NCBI GenBank assembly: GCA_016715505.1
Contig: JADJZY010000034.1
Coordinates: 186,001 to 250,000 of the forward strand
Direction: 5' to 3'
DNA from: Bacteroidota bacterium
GTDB lineage: Bacteria > Bacteroidota > Bacteroidia > Chitinophagales > Chitinophagaceae
DNA length: 64,000 nt
Made by a program: the position numbers and the translations under genes. Each line of letters opens with the position of its first letter. Position 1 is the stretch's first letter. Below, one piece after another: positions 7,166-16,026 of this stretch. The notes under the pieces were generated by a model. It was not told the origin of the DNA and did no database searches. It saw only the letters and a program-made list of their open reading frames with translations.

Positions 7166-9417
7166 GATTTGCCATTTACACCTCCACCTCCTTTTTGCCA
7201 GCTTGCTAAACCGTTGGCATCGGAGGTTAATACTTTTCCAGCTCCGGGATTCCCACCGCTAATTTTAACTTGTCCGGCCACATCCAATTTTGCACCCGGT
7301 GTTTGTGTGCCGATACCCACGCTGTCCATCACATGCAAACCATCATTTCCTTGAATCAAAACAGCACCATTATTGGCATTAATGATTCTGCCCAATCCAG
7401 GGCCATTAAAATTGTAGGACGAATCCAAGGTCGTTGCCCCTCCTAAACTTGGAGCAGGAATCGGTTGCCAACTAGCAATCCCGGAAGCATCGCTGGTTAG
7501 AACTTTTCCCGCACCGGGAGTGCCACCTGTAATTTTTACCTGACCATTTACTTCCAATCTTTCCGATGGAGTATTGGTTCCGATTCCAATGTTCCCATTT
7601 TTTAAAATGGTTAGTGCGTTGGAACGATTCACAGCATCAATACCATTTCCAACAACGAATACCGGATCGGTTCCTACATAACTGCTTGGACTGGATAGGC
7701 TAATCGGATCATTATTCATACCAAAAGCCGCCGAAGAATATGCTTTCGAAATGGTATTGTCACCAATGGAAATGGAGTTATCACCGAGCGCTTCACTATA
7801 TGCACCGAAAGCCATACTTGCATTGCCCTTGGCCGTATTTCCAACACCTATAGCCGCGCTGGCAGAACCGAATGCTTTGGTATCGAAACCGGCTGAAAAG
7901 GAATAGATTCCAAGACTATCTTCATCCCAAAAATTAGCATTAACAGACCCAACCCGAAAGGCACTTTTTTTCGGATGAAAAAACATTTTTGTTCCAGAAC
8001 CGGAAAGCCCCAAAGCATTTCCTTGCCCAAGAATACCTGTGACAAACAAACCGTCGGTACCTTGAATCCAAACTGCTCCTGCATCTGCCTGAATGTTACG
8101 TCCCAATCCTGATCCACCAAAATCATAAGCCTGGTCCAATGTCCCTCCACTACCTGCACCAGGTGTTTGCCAACTGGCTAAACCAGTAGCATCAGAAACC
8201 AATACTTTACCAAGCCCGGGACTTCCACCCTGAATACGAATTTGTCCATTCACATCCAATTTGGCAGAGGGCGAATTCGTGCCAATACCCAATTGGCCAG
8301 CAGGACTGATACGCATCTGTTCAACATTGTTGGTTGAGAAACGCAAAGCCGCATTTTCTTTTTGAAGTAGATGAGCATCCTTGCCATTTTGTACAATAGC
8401 GAAACCATCGGTGCTACTATGTCCCGAAGAATTGTTACTCAAATTCAAATCCATGATATTGCCATCCGTATTGTTTAGATGAACACGAGATACTGGAACA
8501 GACGATCCACCTATGCCCACATTTTCAGAGGCAAAATCAGCATGAAATTTTAACTTACTCAAACCGGATTTAAATAAACTAATGCCAATATTTCCACTGG
8601 TGCTGATGAGGAAACGTCCGAGTCCATCACCTGCTACTAATCCATTGTTTCCAAAGGCAAGCAAATTGGCGTAAGGGTAAAGCGATGTAATACCAGCATA
8701 CCCACCGGCATAAGTACTCCCGTATTTGGTGAAGGTGGCATAATTAGATGCTCCATCGCTGTATAAGGTAAAACGTCCGGCACCGGTTGCACTCAGATTT
8801 TGCATTCGCATATGCTCCAGAACAGAAGCCGAATTTTGAGAAATATGTAATTTGGCGGTCGCCGCAGGAGTGATTGTGCCGATACCGATATTGCTGCCAT
8901 TATCAAAAATTTGAGAATTAATTTCTGCACTTGAACTTCCTGATGCATCAAACTTGGAGAGATAATGTTGATTGCCGGCCCTTTGCGTATTGCCGGATGA
9001 TTTGGCCTCACCGGCACGATCGGCATAAATGGCATAAGGAACACTGAGCAATTGAGTAGTACCCGCATTGATATAATTTGTGCCACCAGAAGGATCAATA
9101 GCCACACGAATATATTTATTGCCGGTCTCCCATTTCACCATTTTCATTTGCCCGGCCACTGGAGTACCTCCCCCAATTTGCAAGGAGTACAATCCGAATT
9201 CATTGGTTTTTACAACTTGAGTTTCTTCATACTCAGGTACAGTCGCATCAATAGTTGGCAACACAGTCAACTTCAAACTCAGTTGCTGTTTTGCAATGGG
9301 ATTGCCTTGTGCATCCCGAGCGATACCTTGGTAATTAAATTTTTGTGGTGCTTGGGCGTAAATCTCCCTGACAGCCAAAAGAAGTAAGCACAAAATGAAA
9401 GTAATAATTTGTTTCAT
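6718..9417 (-). CDS. Giant collagen-like fibre protein 1, N-terminal part
   Basis: An 899-codon frame with the true start of the gene: a signal peptide (MKQIITFILCLLLLAVREIYAQ) followed by a domain seen in Bacteroidota tail-fibre-like proteins (FNYQGIARDAQGNPI...NEFGLYSLQIG...LLSVPYAIYADRAGEA). Next come a head region (about 150-400) shared almost identically with fibre protein 2, GIGT-x-PS-AKLDVNGQ linker modules, a YadA-like beta-roll stretch (AAIGVGNTAKGNASMAFGAY, about 510-570), and the first two collagen cassettes. The frame collapses at 6780-6718, where several small losses relative to neighbouring cassettes are visible. The complete gene 2579-9417 would encode about 2,280 residues. Confidence 0.85.
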   Translation of the reverse strand: MKQIITFILCLLLLAVREIYAQAPQKFNYQGIARDAQGNPIAKQQLSLKLTVLPTIDATVPEYEETQVVKTNEFGLYSLQIGGGTPVAGQMKMVKWETGNKYIRVAIDPSGGTNYINAGTTQLLSVPYAIYADRAGEAKSSGNTQRAGNQHYLSKFDASGSSSAEINSQIFDNGSNIGIGTITPAATAKLHISQNSASVLEHMRMQNLSATGAGRFTLYSDGASNYATFTKYGSTYAGGYAGITSLYPYANLLAFGNNGLVAGDGLGRFLISTSGNIGISLFKSGLSKLKFHADFASENVGIGGSSVPVSRVHLNNTDGNIMDLNLSNNSSGHSSTDGFAIVQNGKDAHLLQKENAALRFSTNNVEQMRISPAGQLGIGTNSPSAKLDVNGQIRIQGGSPGLGKVLVSDATGLASWQTPGAGSGGTLDQAYDFGGSGLGRNIQADAGAVWIQGTDGLFVTGILGQGNALGLSGSGTKMFFHPKKSAFRVGSVNANFWDEDSLGIYSFSAGFDTKAFGSASAAIGVGNTAKGNASMAFGAYSEALGDNSISIGDNTISKAYSSAAFGMNNDPISLSSPSSYVGTDPVFVVGNGIDAVNRSNALTILKNGNIGIGTNTPSERLEVNGQVKITGGTPGAGKVLTSDASGIASWQPIPAPSLGGATTLDSSYNFNGPGLGRIINANNGAVLIQGNDGLHVMDSVGIGTQTPGAKLDVAGQVKISGGNPGAGKVLTSDANGLASWQKGGGGVNGKSVLNGNTNPNVGIGTDGDFYINTNTNQIFGPKTSGVWGSGVSLVGPQGVVGSAGPAGATGATGPAGVNGKTVLSGTINPASGTGTNGDFYINTNTNQIFGPKTSGVWGSGVSLVGPQGVAGAAGPAGARCDRPCGAVACWSNRVNRPAG

Positions 9418-9535
9418 AGGAAGAATATTATATGTGATAAAGATAAATTGAAGGCATCATTCAATGTCCCCATAAATGAGCAATCCGACCTTTTCAGTTA
9501 GAATTTGGCCATTTAAATAAGAAAATTGGAGCAGA

Positions 9536-10192
9536 CTAATCTCGAATGGCAATGACGATCCAGCGACTATCGGCTGAACTGTATTGCAAAGTCACTGTTC
9601 CTTGACCTGTCGTAGATATATCTGCACCAGTCAGTGTCAATATGCGATTAGCGACTAAAGAGCCGATATTGGCATTAGCAATAGTCAAGTTGAAAGCGGT
9701 TTGATTAAACAAGGTTATGATTTCACCATCCGTACCATCTGCCAATCCTGTTATGCTAAAGGCTGCTGTTGGTCCGGTAATCCGTATGAAACTATACTCA
9801 CCGGTATTCAAATTATGATTAGCGCCATTGACCAAGCTAGTCCCATTCTGACGAACAGCAATATTACCATTGATATCTATTCTCGTATTGGGAGAAGTTG
9901 TATTGATTCCTACTTCCTGCCCGTTAGTAATTCGCATGACTTCGGTCGGGGTAGACGCACCTACGGTTGTGGTGCTGAATGTAATCCGACCGGGAATACT
10001 TCCCAAGGCAGGGTTGCCATCAACACTGACTAAAATTTGTGCATTCTTCTGATAATCAGAACCATCATATCCATAAAAATCAAAACGCTGAACATGAGAA
10101 CCATTGTTGACAATTGTCGGCGTTGTTAGATTGCCCAAACTACGGAGATAATTCGTCGTTGAAATATTTGTCCCGCTATAACGGTATGTCAA
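9536..10192 (-). CDS. Giant fibre protein 2, C-terminal fragment
   Basis: A 218-codon frame that ends the second giant fibre gene (9536-16026). It carries an EVMRITNGQEVGINTTSPNT linker typical of tail-fibre-like proteins, then a beta-rich ending (FNLTIANANIGSLVANRILT...TLQYSSADSRWIVIAIRD) also present in a near copy inside the same gene at about 11190-11480. Unlike fibre protein 1, there is no S74 chaperone and no terminal coiled coil, so it would need another trimerisation or anchoring route. Confidence 0.7.
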   Translation of the reverse strand: MTYRYSGTNISTTNYLRSLGNLTTPTIVNNGSHVQRFDFYGYDGSDYQKNAQILVSVDGNPALGSIPGRITFSTTTVGASTPTEVMRITNGQEVGINTTSPNTRIDINGNIAVRQNGTSLVNGANHNLNTGEYSFIRITGPTAAFSITGLADGTDGEIITLFNQTAFNLTIANANIGSLVANRILTLTGADISTTGQGTVTLQYSSADSRWIVIAIRD

Positions 10193-10207
10193 ATTTTGTT
10201 CGTTCCC

Positions 10208-10489
10208 TCAGCAGCGATTTCCGAATTTCGAATTGGCAATATACTGACCGGTCGACCTCAATCCGATACCTACAGATGAGCGAAAGGTCGAAGAGTCGGA
10301 ACCTATTATAATATTATTGGATGCGCTAACTTTAGATCGATAACCGATCGCCACAGAATTATTAATCCCGTAAATATTTGCGGGAACGTCGGCATTGTTT
10401 CCTAAAAATACATTGCGGTTGCCATCACAACTATACCCGGAATAATGCCCGATAGCGGTATTCTCGTTCCCTAGATTACTCGCATTCAA
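10208..10489 (-). CDS. Giant fibre protein 2, YadA-head-like fragment
   Basis: A 93-codon frame continuing the head-repeat region: units such as NTAIGHYSGYSC, NVFLGNNADV, SVAIGYRSKV and NIIIGSDS follow the left-handed beta-roll pattern of YadA-type adhesin heads. The frame is lost at both ends by small length changes. It has no independent start and belongs to the 9536-16026 gene. Confidence 0.65.
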   Translation of the reverse strand: MNASNLGNENTAIGHYSGYSCDGNRNVFLGNNADVPANIYGINNSVAIGYRSKVSASNNIIIGSDSSTFRSSVGIGLRSTGQYIANSKFGNRC

Positions 10490-10947
10490 AGAACGAAACC
10501 AACAGCCGTATTTTCGAAAGTAGAATCAGAAAATTGCATAGCTGATACACCTATAGCAACATTTTCTGAACCAAACACATTTTGCAACATCGCTGCTGTA
10601 CCGATTGAGGTATTATCATCTCCCGATTCATTGTAGTAAAGCGAACCATGACCAATAGCAATATTCCAATCACCGGTCTCATTTTTATTAAGCGTATTTA
10701 CTCCAATGGAAATATTATATTCCGTATTGGCCGCACTATATTGAGAGTAATCTCCGATCGCAATATTATTTGCACTTCCGCCTGTTGAATTTTTAAGAGC
10801 ACTGTGACCGATTCCAATATTGTGTGCATTGGTAGTTGAAGTCGCATTCGAATACAAGGCGGAATCGCCAATGGCAATGTTAAAATTAGAACTTGTACTT
10901 TGAAGAGCATTTGCGCCCATAGCGATATTGTGATTTCTATTTTTCAC
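10486..10947 (-). CDS. Giant fibre protein 2, YadA-head-like repeat fragment
   Basis: A 153-codon frame made almost entirely of NIAIGxxxL repeats (NIAMGANAL, NIAIGDSAL, NIGIGHSAL, NISIGVNTL, NVAIGVSAM), eight to nine units with a 16-20 residue spacing. This is the beta-roll head repeat of trimeric adhesins such as YadA, where each unit adds one coil. It overlaps the next fragment by 4 bp at a frame break (10944-10947). Part of the 9536-16026 gene. Confidence 0.7.
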   Translation of the reverse strand: MKNRNHNIAMGANALQSTSSNFNIAIGDSALYSNATSTTNAHNIGIGHSALKNSTGGSANNIAIGDYSQYSAANTEYNISIGVNTLNKNETGDWNIAIGHGSLYYNESGDDNTSIGTAAMLQNVFGSENVAIGVSAMQFSDSTFENTAVGFVL

Positions 10948-12149
10948 CTGAGCTCCTGCTTTAAACCAACAAATGTGTTAACAGTCCCGGTTGTTATTGA
11001 ATCACCTGATCGGTAACCTAAATAAGTACTAAAAGATGAACTATCAATTCTACCGGCCTTTTGATTATTCACACGAAAATTTAAAGGAGCATTATTGGTA
11101 GAGCCTAAAAAGTGAGTGGCATCGACTACATTATTATTGCCGGAGAGATTCCATTGCTGATTCACAGTATTTTTGAAATCACCATGACTATAGCTGTTCA
11201 CTGTCCACGTTGATAGGGTAACATTGTATTGAAGGGTCAGAGATGAATATCCTTGTAACACTAAGGTATCTCCTGATGTACCGATATAAATTTGATTGTT
11301 CGCTGCAGATGCTGAACTTAAATGTGGAATTGACATTGTGAATGATGTATTATTATACAATGTAACTATCCTTCCATTGACTCCGCCATTTAATCCCGAT
11401 ATAAAAAAATTACCGTTAGGTCCAGTAATATGATAAAAAGATTTAGGATTGGTCGTAATAGATACATTGTTATTATTACCCGAAACCAAAACCAGACTTC
11501 CAATACGAAGTGCTAAATCGCCATTCAAATCCAAAATGGATTGAGGGAAAGTTGTAAATGCTCCTACCTTGGTTCCATCGTCATATAATATTCCATTCAC
11601 TAAGTTACTTGTACTCCATTTGGGTATATAATTGTTGGAGAGGGTTCCAACTTTAGGATCAGTTTTTGAAATTAAGGAAGAAGTATTTACCCAACTGACA
11701 TTACCTGTTCCATCCGTTTGCATAATTTGCCCATTTGTACCGCGACTAAGGGGAAGTATATAATTATTCAAAACATTGCTACCAATCGAAACCCTGCCCA
11801 GAAAATATCCGGCATATGAATTTGATTTAGTAACATTGGAATATATGCCATAATGATTTCCACCGGTGGATAAAGGAATATTTGCATAAAAGCATACTTT
11901 TCGGAAGAACCGCGCGGACATATTGACGTATTCTCCATAATGCGTTCCACTACCCGATGCAGAAATTTCTGTATTAACGCCATAGAATGTAGCATTTCCG
12001 GTTCCTGAATATTCATTATGAACACCATATCTTGTACCGCTTCCTGTTCCGGTAAATCTATTCACTAAGCCATTTTGTTCTGTATTGTTGTCATTGTTAT
12101 CAAAATCATTAATAACCCCAAAAAAGGTAACCTGTATGTGAGCTACCAC
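10944..12149 (-). CDS. Giant fibre protein 2, middle fragment
   Basis: A 401-codon frame. It begins with a short array of the 15-residue repeat (TRYGVHNEYSGTGNA, THYGEYVNMSA), has the NHYGIYSNV...YAGYFLGRVSIG cap also found in fibre protein 1, then beta-rich segments and the sequence DSITTGTVNTFVG that leads into the head repeats. Frame is lost at about 12149, where repeat units continue in another frame, and at 10944. Part of the 9536-16026 gene. Confidence 0.7.
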   Translation of the reverse strand: MVAHIQVTFFGVINDFDNNDNNTEQNGLVNRFTGTGSGTRYGVHNEYSGTGNATFYGVNTEISASGSGTHYGEYVNMSARFFRKVCFYANIPLSTGGNHYGIYSNVTKSNSYAGYFLGRVSIGSNVLNNYILPLSRGTNGQIMQTDGTGNVSWVNTSSLISKTDPKVGTLSNNYIPKWSTSNLVNGILYDDGTKVGAFTTFPQSILDLNGDLALRIGSLVLVSGNNNNVSITTNPKSFYHITGPNGNFFISGLNGGVNGRIVTLYNNTSFTMSIPHLSSASAANNQIYIGTSGDTLVLQGYSSLTLQYNVTLSTWTVNSYSHGDFKNTVNQQWNLSGNNNVVDATHFLGSTNNAPLNFRVNNQKAGRIDSSSFSTYLGYRSGDSITTGTVNTFVGLKQELR

Positions 12150-12236
12150 TTTGAAACCAGTTTCTTATTCCATAAATGCTTCCTGAGGAAGAAGTGCTGG
12201 CAAAAGTATTGTAAATCGCAAAATGGTTCGCACTTC

Positions 12237-13232
12237 CTATGGCTTCGATTCGGTTGCTAATTCCCACATTGATTCCGAAACATTTGTACCTTGAATAAGA
12301 TTATAAATACCGGTTTTATTTTGATTGGAATTGAGCGTTGTGTGAATTCCATATTGAGGCGATACCCCGGCAGGACTATAAGTTTGATTTAGTTCAATCA
12401 TTGGATCATTATAAGTAGAAGAAGTAAATCGACCTGTTCCGGCTACATCCAATTTTGTTGCTGGAACAGAAATCCCTAAACCAAGTCGTCCATTACTCAT
12501 TAATCTAAATAGTTGAGTACCTCCACCATATGCTTCGATGACTCCTACATTCGTGGAATTCGCCACTCTCACTTCCAAGCCATGTCCTGTTGCAGATGTA
12601 TTTTCTAAACTACTCACAAAGAGCCCATTCGCCGATTTATAAACATGAAAAGGGTAGGAAGGAGTTGCCGTACCTATACCAATATTACCGCCATTGTTAA
12701 ATATGTTATTGCTATTGACTACCCATGAAGTTCCGTTCCAATAAGGGGTATTACCGGCCAAGGTTCCGGATGATAGTAATCCGGTCGGTCCTTGAGGCCC
12801 TGTGGCACCGGTTAAACCAATAGGACCTTGTGGACCAGTTGCTCCGGTCGCACCTGCAGGTCCAACTAATGAAGTCCCACTTCCCCAAGCACCTGCAGTC
12901 TTAGGTCCGAAAATTTGATTCGTGGCCGTATTAATATAGAAGTCGCCATTCACACCCGTTCCTGCTGCCGGATTGACATTTCCATTTAAAACTGTTTTGC
13001 CATTAGTTCCCGCAGCTCCGGTTGCTCCTGCCGGACCTGTGGCCCCTGTAGCACCGGTTAATCCTATCGGTCCTTGAGGGCCTGTGGCTCCGGTTAAACC
13101 AATTGACCTTGTAATCCTGTCGCACCCGTCAATCCAATCGGGCCCTGAGGGCCAGTAGCACCTGTTGCGCCAGCTGGTCCTGTAGCACCGACTGCTCCCG
13201 CAGGTCCTACCAAAGATGTTCCGCTTCCCCAT
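12237..13232 (-). CDS. Giant fibre protein 2, collagen-like fragment A
   Basis: A 331-codon frame; authentic sequence starts at about residue 45 (GLTGATGPQGPIG). It carries collagen-like Gly-X-Y runs, one NGKTVLNGNVNPAAGTGVNG cassette, a short stretch SSGTLAGNTPYWNGTSW, and the linker GNIGIGTATPSYPFHV followed by further beta-rich sequence. It ends where the 15-residue repeats begin (PQYGIHTTLNSN) and the frame is lost near 12250. Part of the 9536-16026 gene. Confidence 0.7.
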   Translation of the reverse strand: MGKRNIFGRTCGSSRCYRTSWRNRCYWPSGPDWIDGCDRITRSIGLTGATGPQGPIGLTGATGATGPAGATGAAGTNGKTVLNGNVNPAAGTGVNGDFYINTATNQIFGPKTAGAWGSGTSLVGPAGATGATGPQGPIGLTGATGPQGPTGLLSSGTLAGNTPYWNGTSWVVNSNNIFNNGGNIGIGTATPSYPFHVYKSANGLFVSSLENTSATGHGLEVRVANSTNVGVIEAYGGGTQLFRLMSNGRLGLGISVPATKLDVAGTGRFTSSTYNDPMIELNQTYSPAGVSPQYGIHTTLNSNQNKTGIYNLIQGTNVSESMWELATESKP

Positions 13233-13750
13233 GCTCCTGCCGTCTTAGGTCCGAAAATTTGATTCGTCACTGTATTGATATAAAAGTCTCCGTTCACACC
13301 GGTACCCGCTGCCGGATTTACATTTCCGTTTAAGACAGTTTTGCCTGCTGCACCGGTGGCTCCTGCGGGTCCTGTAGCTCCTGTTGCACCCGTTAATCCG
13401 ATTGGTCCTTGTGGCCCTGTCGCACCCGTCAATCCAATCGGGCCCTGAGGGCCAGTAGCACCTGTTGCGCCAGCTGGGATGCCGGATTAATGCTACCACT
13501 TAAAACAGTTTTACCATTTACACCAGCTGCACCTGCAGGGCCTGTTGCACCAGTTGCTCCGGCGGCTCCTGCTGGACCCGTAGCTCCTGCTAAACCTTGT
13601 GGACCAACCAATGAAACGCCTGTCCCCCAGACACCAGATGTCTTGGGTCCGAAAATTTGATTTGTACTTGTATTGATATAAAAATCGCCATCAGTTCCGA
13701 TTCCAGAAGTCGGATTCGCATTCCCGTTTAATACTGATTTACCATTGACA
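12785..13750 (-). repeat. Collagen-like cassette region (fibre 2)
   Basis: Four cassettes of globular insert plus Gly-X-Y repeats, similar in design to those of fibre 1 but with the variant insert GNVNPAAGTGVNG and GAWGSGTSLVGPAG. Near-identical blocks repeat about 300 bp apart. The second cassette is truncated at 13478. Confidence 0.8.
13094..13432 (-). CDS. Giant fibre protein 2, collagen-like fragment B
   Basis: A 112-codon frame with one collagen cassette (GKTVLNGNVNPAAGTGVNGD, YINT, NQIFGPKTAGAWG) and Gly-X-Y flanks. A stretch of about 57 bases at 13122-13178 recurs identically at 13423-13479, marking the ends of neighbouring cassettes. The cassette lacks the usual N-G before KTVL (AAGKTVL), a 6-base loss relative to the next copy. 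Confidence 0.65.
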   Translation of the reverse strand: MTGATGPQGPIGLTGATGATGPAGATGAAGKTVLNGNVNPAAGTGVNGDFYINTVTNQIFGPKTAGAWGSGTSLVGPAGAVGATGPAGATGATGPQGPIGLTGATGLQGQLV

Positions 13751-14292
13751 CCGGAACCACCTGTTTGCCAGGAAGCCAGACCATTGGCATCACTGGTTAA
13801 GACCTTACCGACTCCAGGATTTCCTCCGGATATTTTTACTTGACCGTTTACATCCAGCGCAGCAGCAGGTGAAGTTGTGCCAATGCCGACACTATCGCTC
13901 ACATGTAATCCATCGGGGCCATTTATCCAAACAGCACCGTGGGTGGTTTGAATCATCCGACCCGCACCTAAGCCACCGTAATCGTAGGCTGAATCCAAAG
14001 TCGTTGCGCCCAATAAAGTAGAAGGAATAAATTGCCAACTGGCTGTACCGCCTGCATCACTGGTTAACACTTTACCTGCACCTGGTGTTCCACCTGTAAT
14101 TTTCACCTGACCATTCACTTCCAATTTCTCGGAAGGTGTGTTGGTTCCCAATCCTAAATTTCCATTTTTAAGTAAGGTGAATGCATTACTTCGGTTGAGC
14201 GAATTGCTTCCATTCCCAATCAGAAATAAAGGATCCGTGCTGATAAATGTATTGGCATTTGAACTTGAAATGGGATCATTATAAACCCCCAT
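13429..14292 (-). CDS. Giant fibre protein 2, head/linker and first collagen cassettes
   Basis: A 287-codon frame carrying NLGLGTNTPSEKLEVNGQ and similar trimer-linker modules, then the first collagen cassettes (VNGKSVLNGNANPTSGIG...). It ends in an abrupt join: after GSINPAS the sequence jumps out of frame into the PAGATGATGPQGPIG part of another cassette (about 13478), consistent with recombination or assembly collapse between repeats. Part of the 9536-16026 gene. Confidence 0.7.
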   Translation of the reverse strand: MGVYNDPISSSNANTFISTDPLFLIGNGSNSLNRSNAFTLLKNGNLGLGTNTPSEKLEVNGQVKITGGTPGAGKVLTSDAGGTASWQFIPSTLLGATTLDSAYDYGGLGAGRMIQTTHGAVWINGPDGLHVSDSVGIGTTSPAAALDVNGQVKISGGNPGVGKVLTSDANGLASWQTGGSGVNGKSVLNGNANPTSGIGTDGDFYINTSTNQIFGPKTSGVWGTGVSLVGPQGLAGATGPAGAAGATGATGPAGAAGVNGKTVLSGSINPASQLAQQVLLALRARLD

Positions 14293-14410
14293 CGCAATAG
14301 AAGAATACGATTTGGCAATGGCTCCTGACCAATGGCCGAGGCTCCATCTGCACCTTGTGCTTCACTGTATGCCCCCAAAGCTACAGCACCTTGCCCGGTG
14401 GCATAAGACG

Positions 14411-15379
14411 CTATCCCAAATGCTGTGGATGCCGCACCTGAAGCTTTGTATCATAACCGGAAGAGGTTGAATAAATACCTACGCTATCTTCATCCCAATT
14501 GCTATTATTAACCGTTCCGGAACGAAATGCTCCTTTGCGTGGATAATAAAACATCCTTGACCCCGGACCACTCAAACCTAATAAATCTCCGGTACCGAAA
14601 TTCCCTATTACCTGAAATCCATCCTCACCATTGATGAGCACAGCGCCTTGATCGGCGGTAATGATTCGCCCCAAACCGGGTCCTCCAAAATTATACGATT
14701 GATTCAATGTGCCTCCACCCGAAGAAGGAAGTGTTTGCCAACTGGCTAAACCAATAGCATCAGAAACCAATACTTTACCAAGCCCGGGACTTCCACCCTG
14801 AATACGAATTTGTCCATTCACATCCAATTTGGCAGAGGGTGAATTCGTGCCAATACCCAATTGACCAGCAGGACTGATACGCATTTGTTCGACATTGTTG
14901 GTTGAGAAACGCAAAGCCGCATTTTCTTTTTGAAGCAAATGAGCATCATTGCCATTTTGTACAATAGCGAAACCATCGGTGGCACTATGTCCCGAAGTAT
15001 TATTACTCAAATTCAAATCCATGATATTGCCATCCGTATTGTTTAGATGTACACGAGATACCGGAACAGACGAACCACCTATACCCACATTTTCAGAGGC
15101 AAAATCAGCATGAAATTTTAACTTACTCAAACCGGATTTAAATAAACTAATGCCGATATTTCCACCGGTGCTGATGAGGAAACGCCCGAGACCATCACCT
15201 GCTAGTAATCCATTGTTTCCAAAGGCAAGCAAATTGGCGTAAGGATAAAGCGATGTAATACCAGCATACCCACCGGCATAGGTACTCCCGTATTTGGTGA
15301 AAGTGGCATAATTAGATGCTCCGTCGCTGTATAAAGTAAAACGCCCGGCACCTGTAGCACTCAGATTTTGCATGCGCAC
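14411..15379 (-). CDS. Giant fibre protein 2, head fragment
   Basis: A 322-codon frame that is almost identical in protein and DNA to residues 200-510 of fibre protein 1 (RMQNLSATGAGRFTLYSDGA through KLDVNGQIRIQGGSPGLGKV). It continues into a distinct FGTGDLLGLSGPGSRMFYYP segment. Frame is lost at about 14440, in the YadA-like stretch GYDTKASGAAST, and restored in the next fragment after a second break near 14325. Part of the 9536-16026 gene. Confidence 0.75.
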   Translation of the reverse strand: MRMQNLSATGAGRFTLYSDGASNYATFTKYGSTYAGGYAGITSLYPYANLLAFGNNGLLAGDGLGRFLISTGGNIGISLFKSGLSKLKFHADFASENVGIGGSSVPVSRVHLNNTDGNIMDLNLSNNTSGHSATDGFAIVQNGNDAHLLQKENAALRFSTNNVEQMRISPAGQLGIGTNSPSAKLDVNGQIRIQGGSPGLGKVLVSDAIGLASWQTLPSSGGGTLNQSYNFGGPGLGRIITADQGAVLINGEDGFQVIGNFGTGDLLGLSGPGSRMFYYPRKGAFRSGTVNNSNWDEDSVGIYSTSSGYDTKLQVRHPQHLG

Positions 15380-16026
15380 ATGCTCCAGAACAGAAGCCGA
15401 ATTTTGAGAAATATGTAATTTGGCGGTAGCCGCAGGAGTGATTGTGCCGATACCGATATTGCTGCCATTATCAAAAATTTGCGAATTGATTTCAGCACTT
15501 GAACTTCCGGATGCATCAAACTTGAGAGATAATGTTGATTGCCCGCCCTTTGCGTATTTCCGGATAATTTGGCCTCACCGGCCCGATCGGCATAAATGGC
15601 ATAAGGAACACTGAGCAATTGAGTCGTACCCGCTTCGATATAATTTGTGCCACCAGAAGGATCAATAGCGACTTGAATATATTGATTTCCGCTTTCCCAC
15701 TGTACAGATTGCATACTCCCCGCAATGGCCTGTCCTTTGCCGATCTGCAAAGTATACAACCCAAATTCGTTGGTTTTTACCTGATGAATTTCTTCAAACG
15801 ATGGCTGTGCCACAGGGCTTGCCAGAATCCCAATTTTAATGCTGAGATTTTGAAAACCCAAAGGATTACCGGTATTATCGCGTGCAATACCTTGATAATT
15901 AAACTGATAGGGGACTTGTGCTTTGACGAAAAAGGGAAGACTGCCAATGATAAAAACGAGCAGGGTGCATAAACGCAAAGACATGGAGCCAGCCATTTTG
16001 AGGCTGCTTTGGAAGCGAATGTTCAT
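15361..16026 (-). CDS. Giant fibre protein 2, N-terminal fragment
   Basis: A 221-codon frame with the gene start. A hydrophobic signal segment (LRLCTLLVFIIGSLPFFVKAQ) precedes the same FNYQGIARD...NEFGLYTLQIG...LLSVPYAIYADRAGEA domain that opens fibre protein 1. A start at Met15 (15984) would give a shorter, more standard signal peptide. The frame is lost near 15530, where a GG pair present in fibre 1 (CTTGGAG) is one G short (CTTGAG), and resumes in the next fragment. The complete gene 9536-16026 would encode about 2,160 residues. Confidence 0.78.
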   Translation of the reverse strand: MNIRFQSSLKMAGSMSLRLCTLLVFIIGSLPFFVKAQVPYQFNYQGIARDNTGNPLGFQNLSIKIGILASPVAQPSFEEIHQVKTNEFGLYTLQIGKGQAIAGSMQSVQWESGNQYIQVAIDPSGGTNYIEAGTTQLLSVPYAIYADRAGEAKLSGNTQRAGNQHYLSSLMHPEVQVLKSIRKFLIMAAISVSAQSLLRLPPNYIFLKIRLLFWSMCACKI

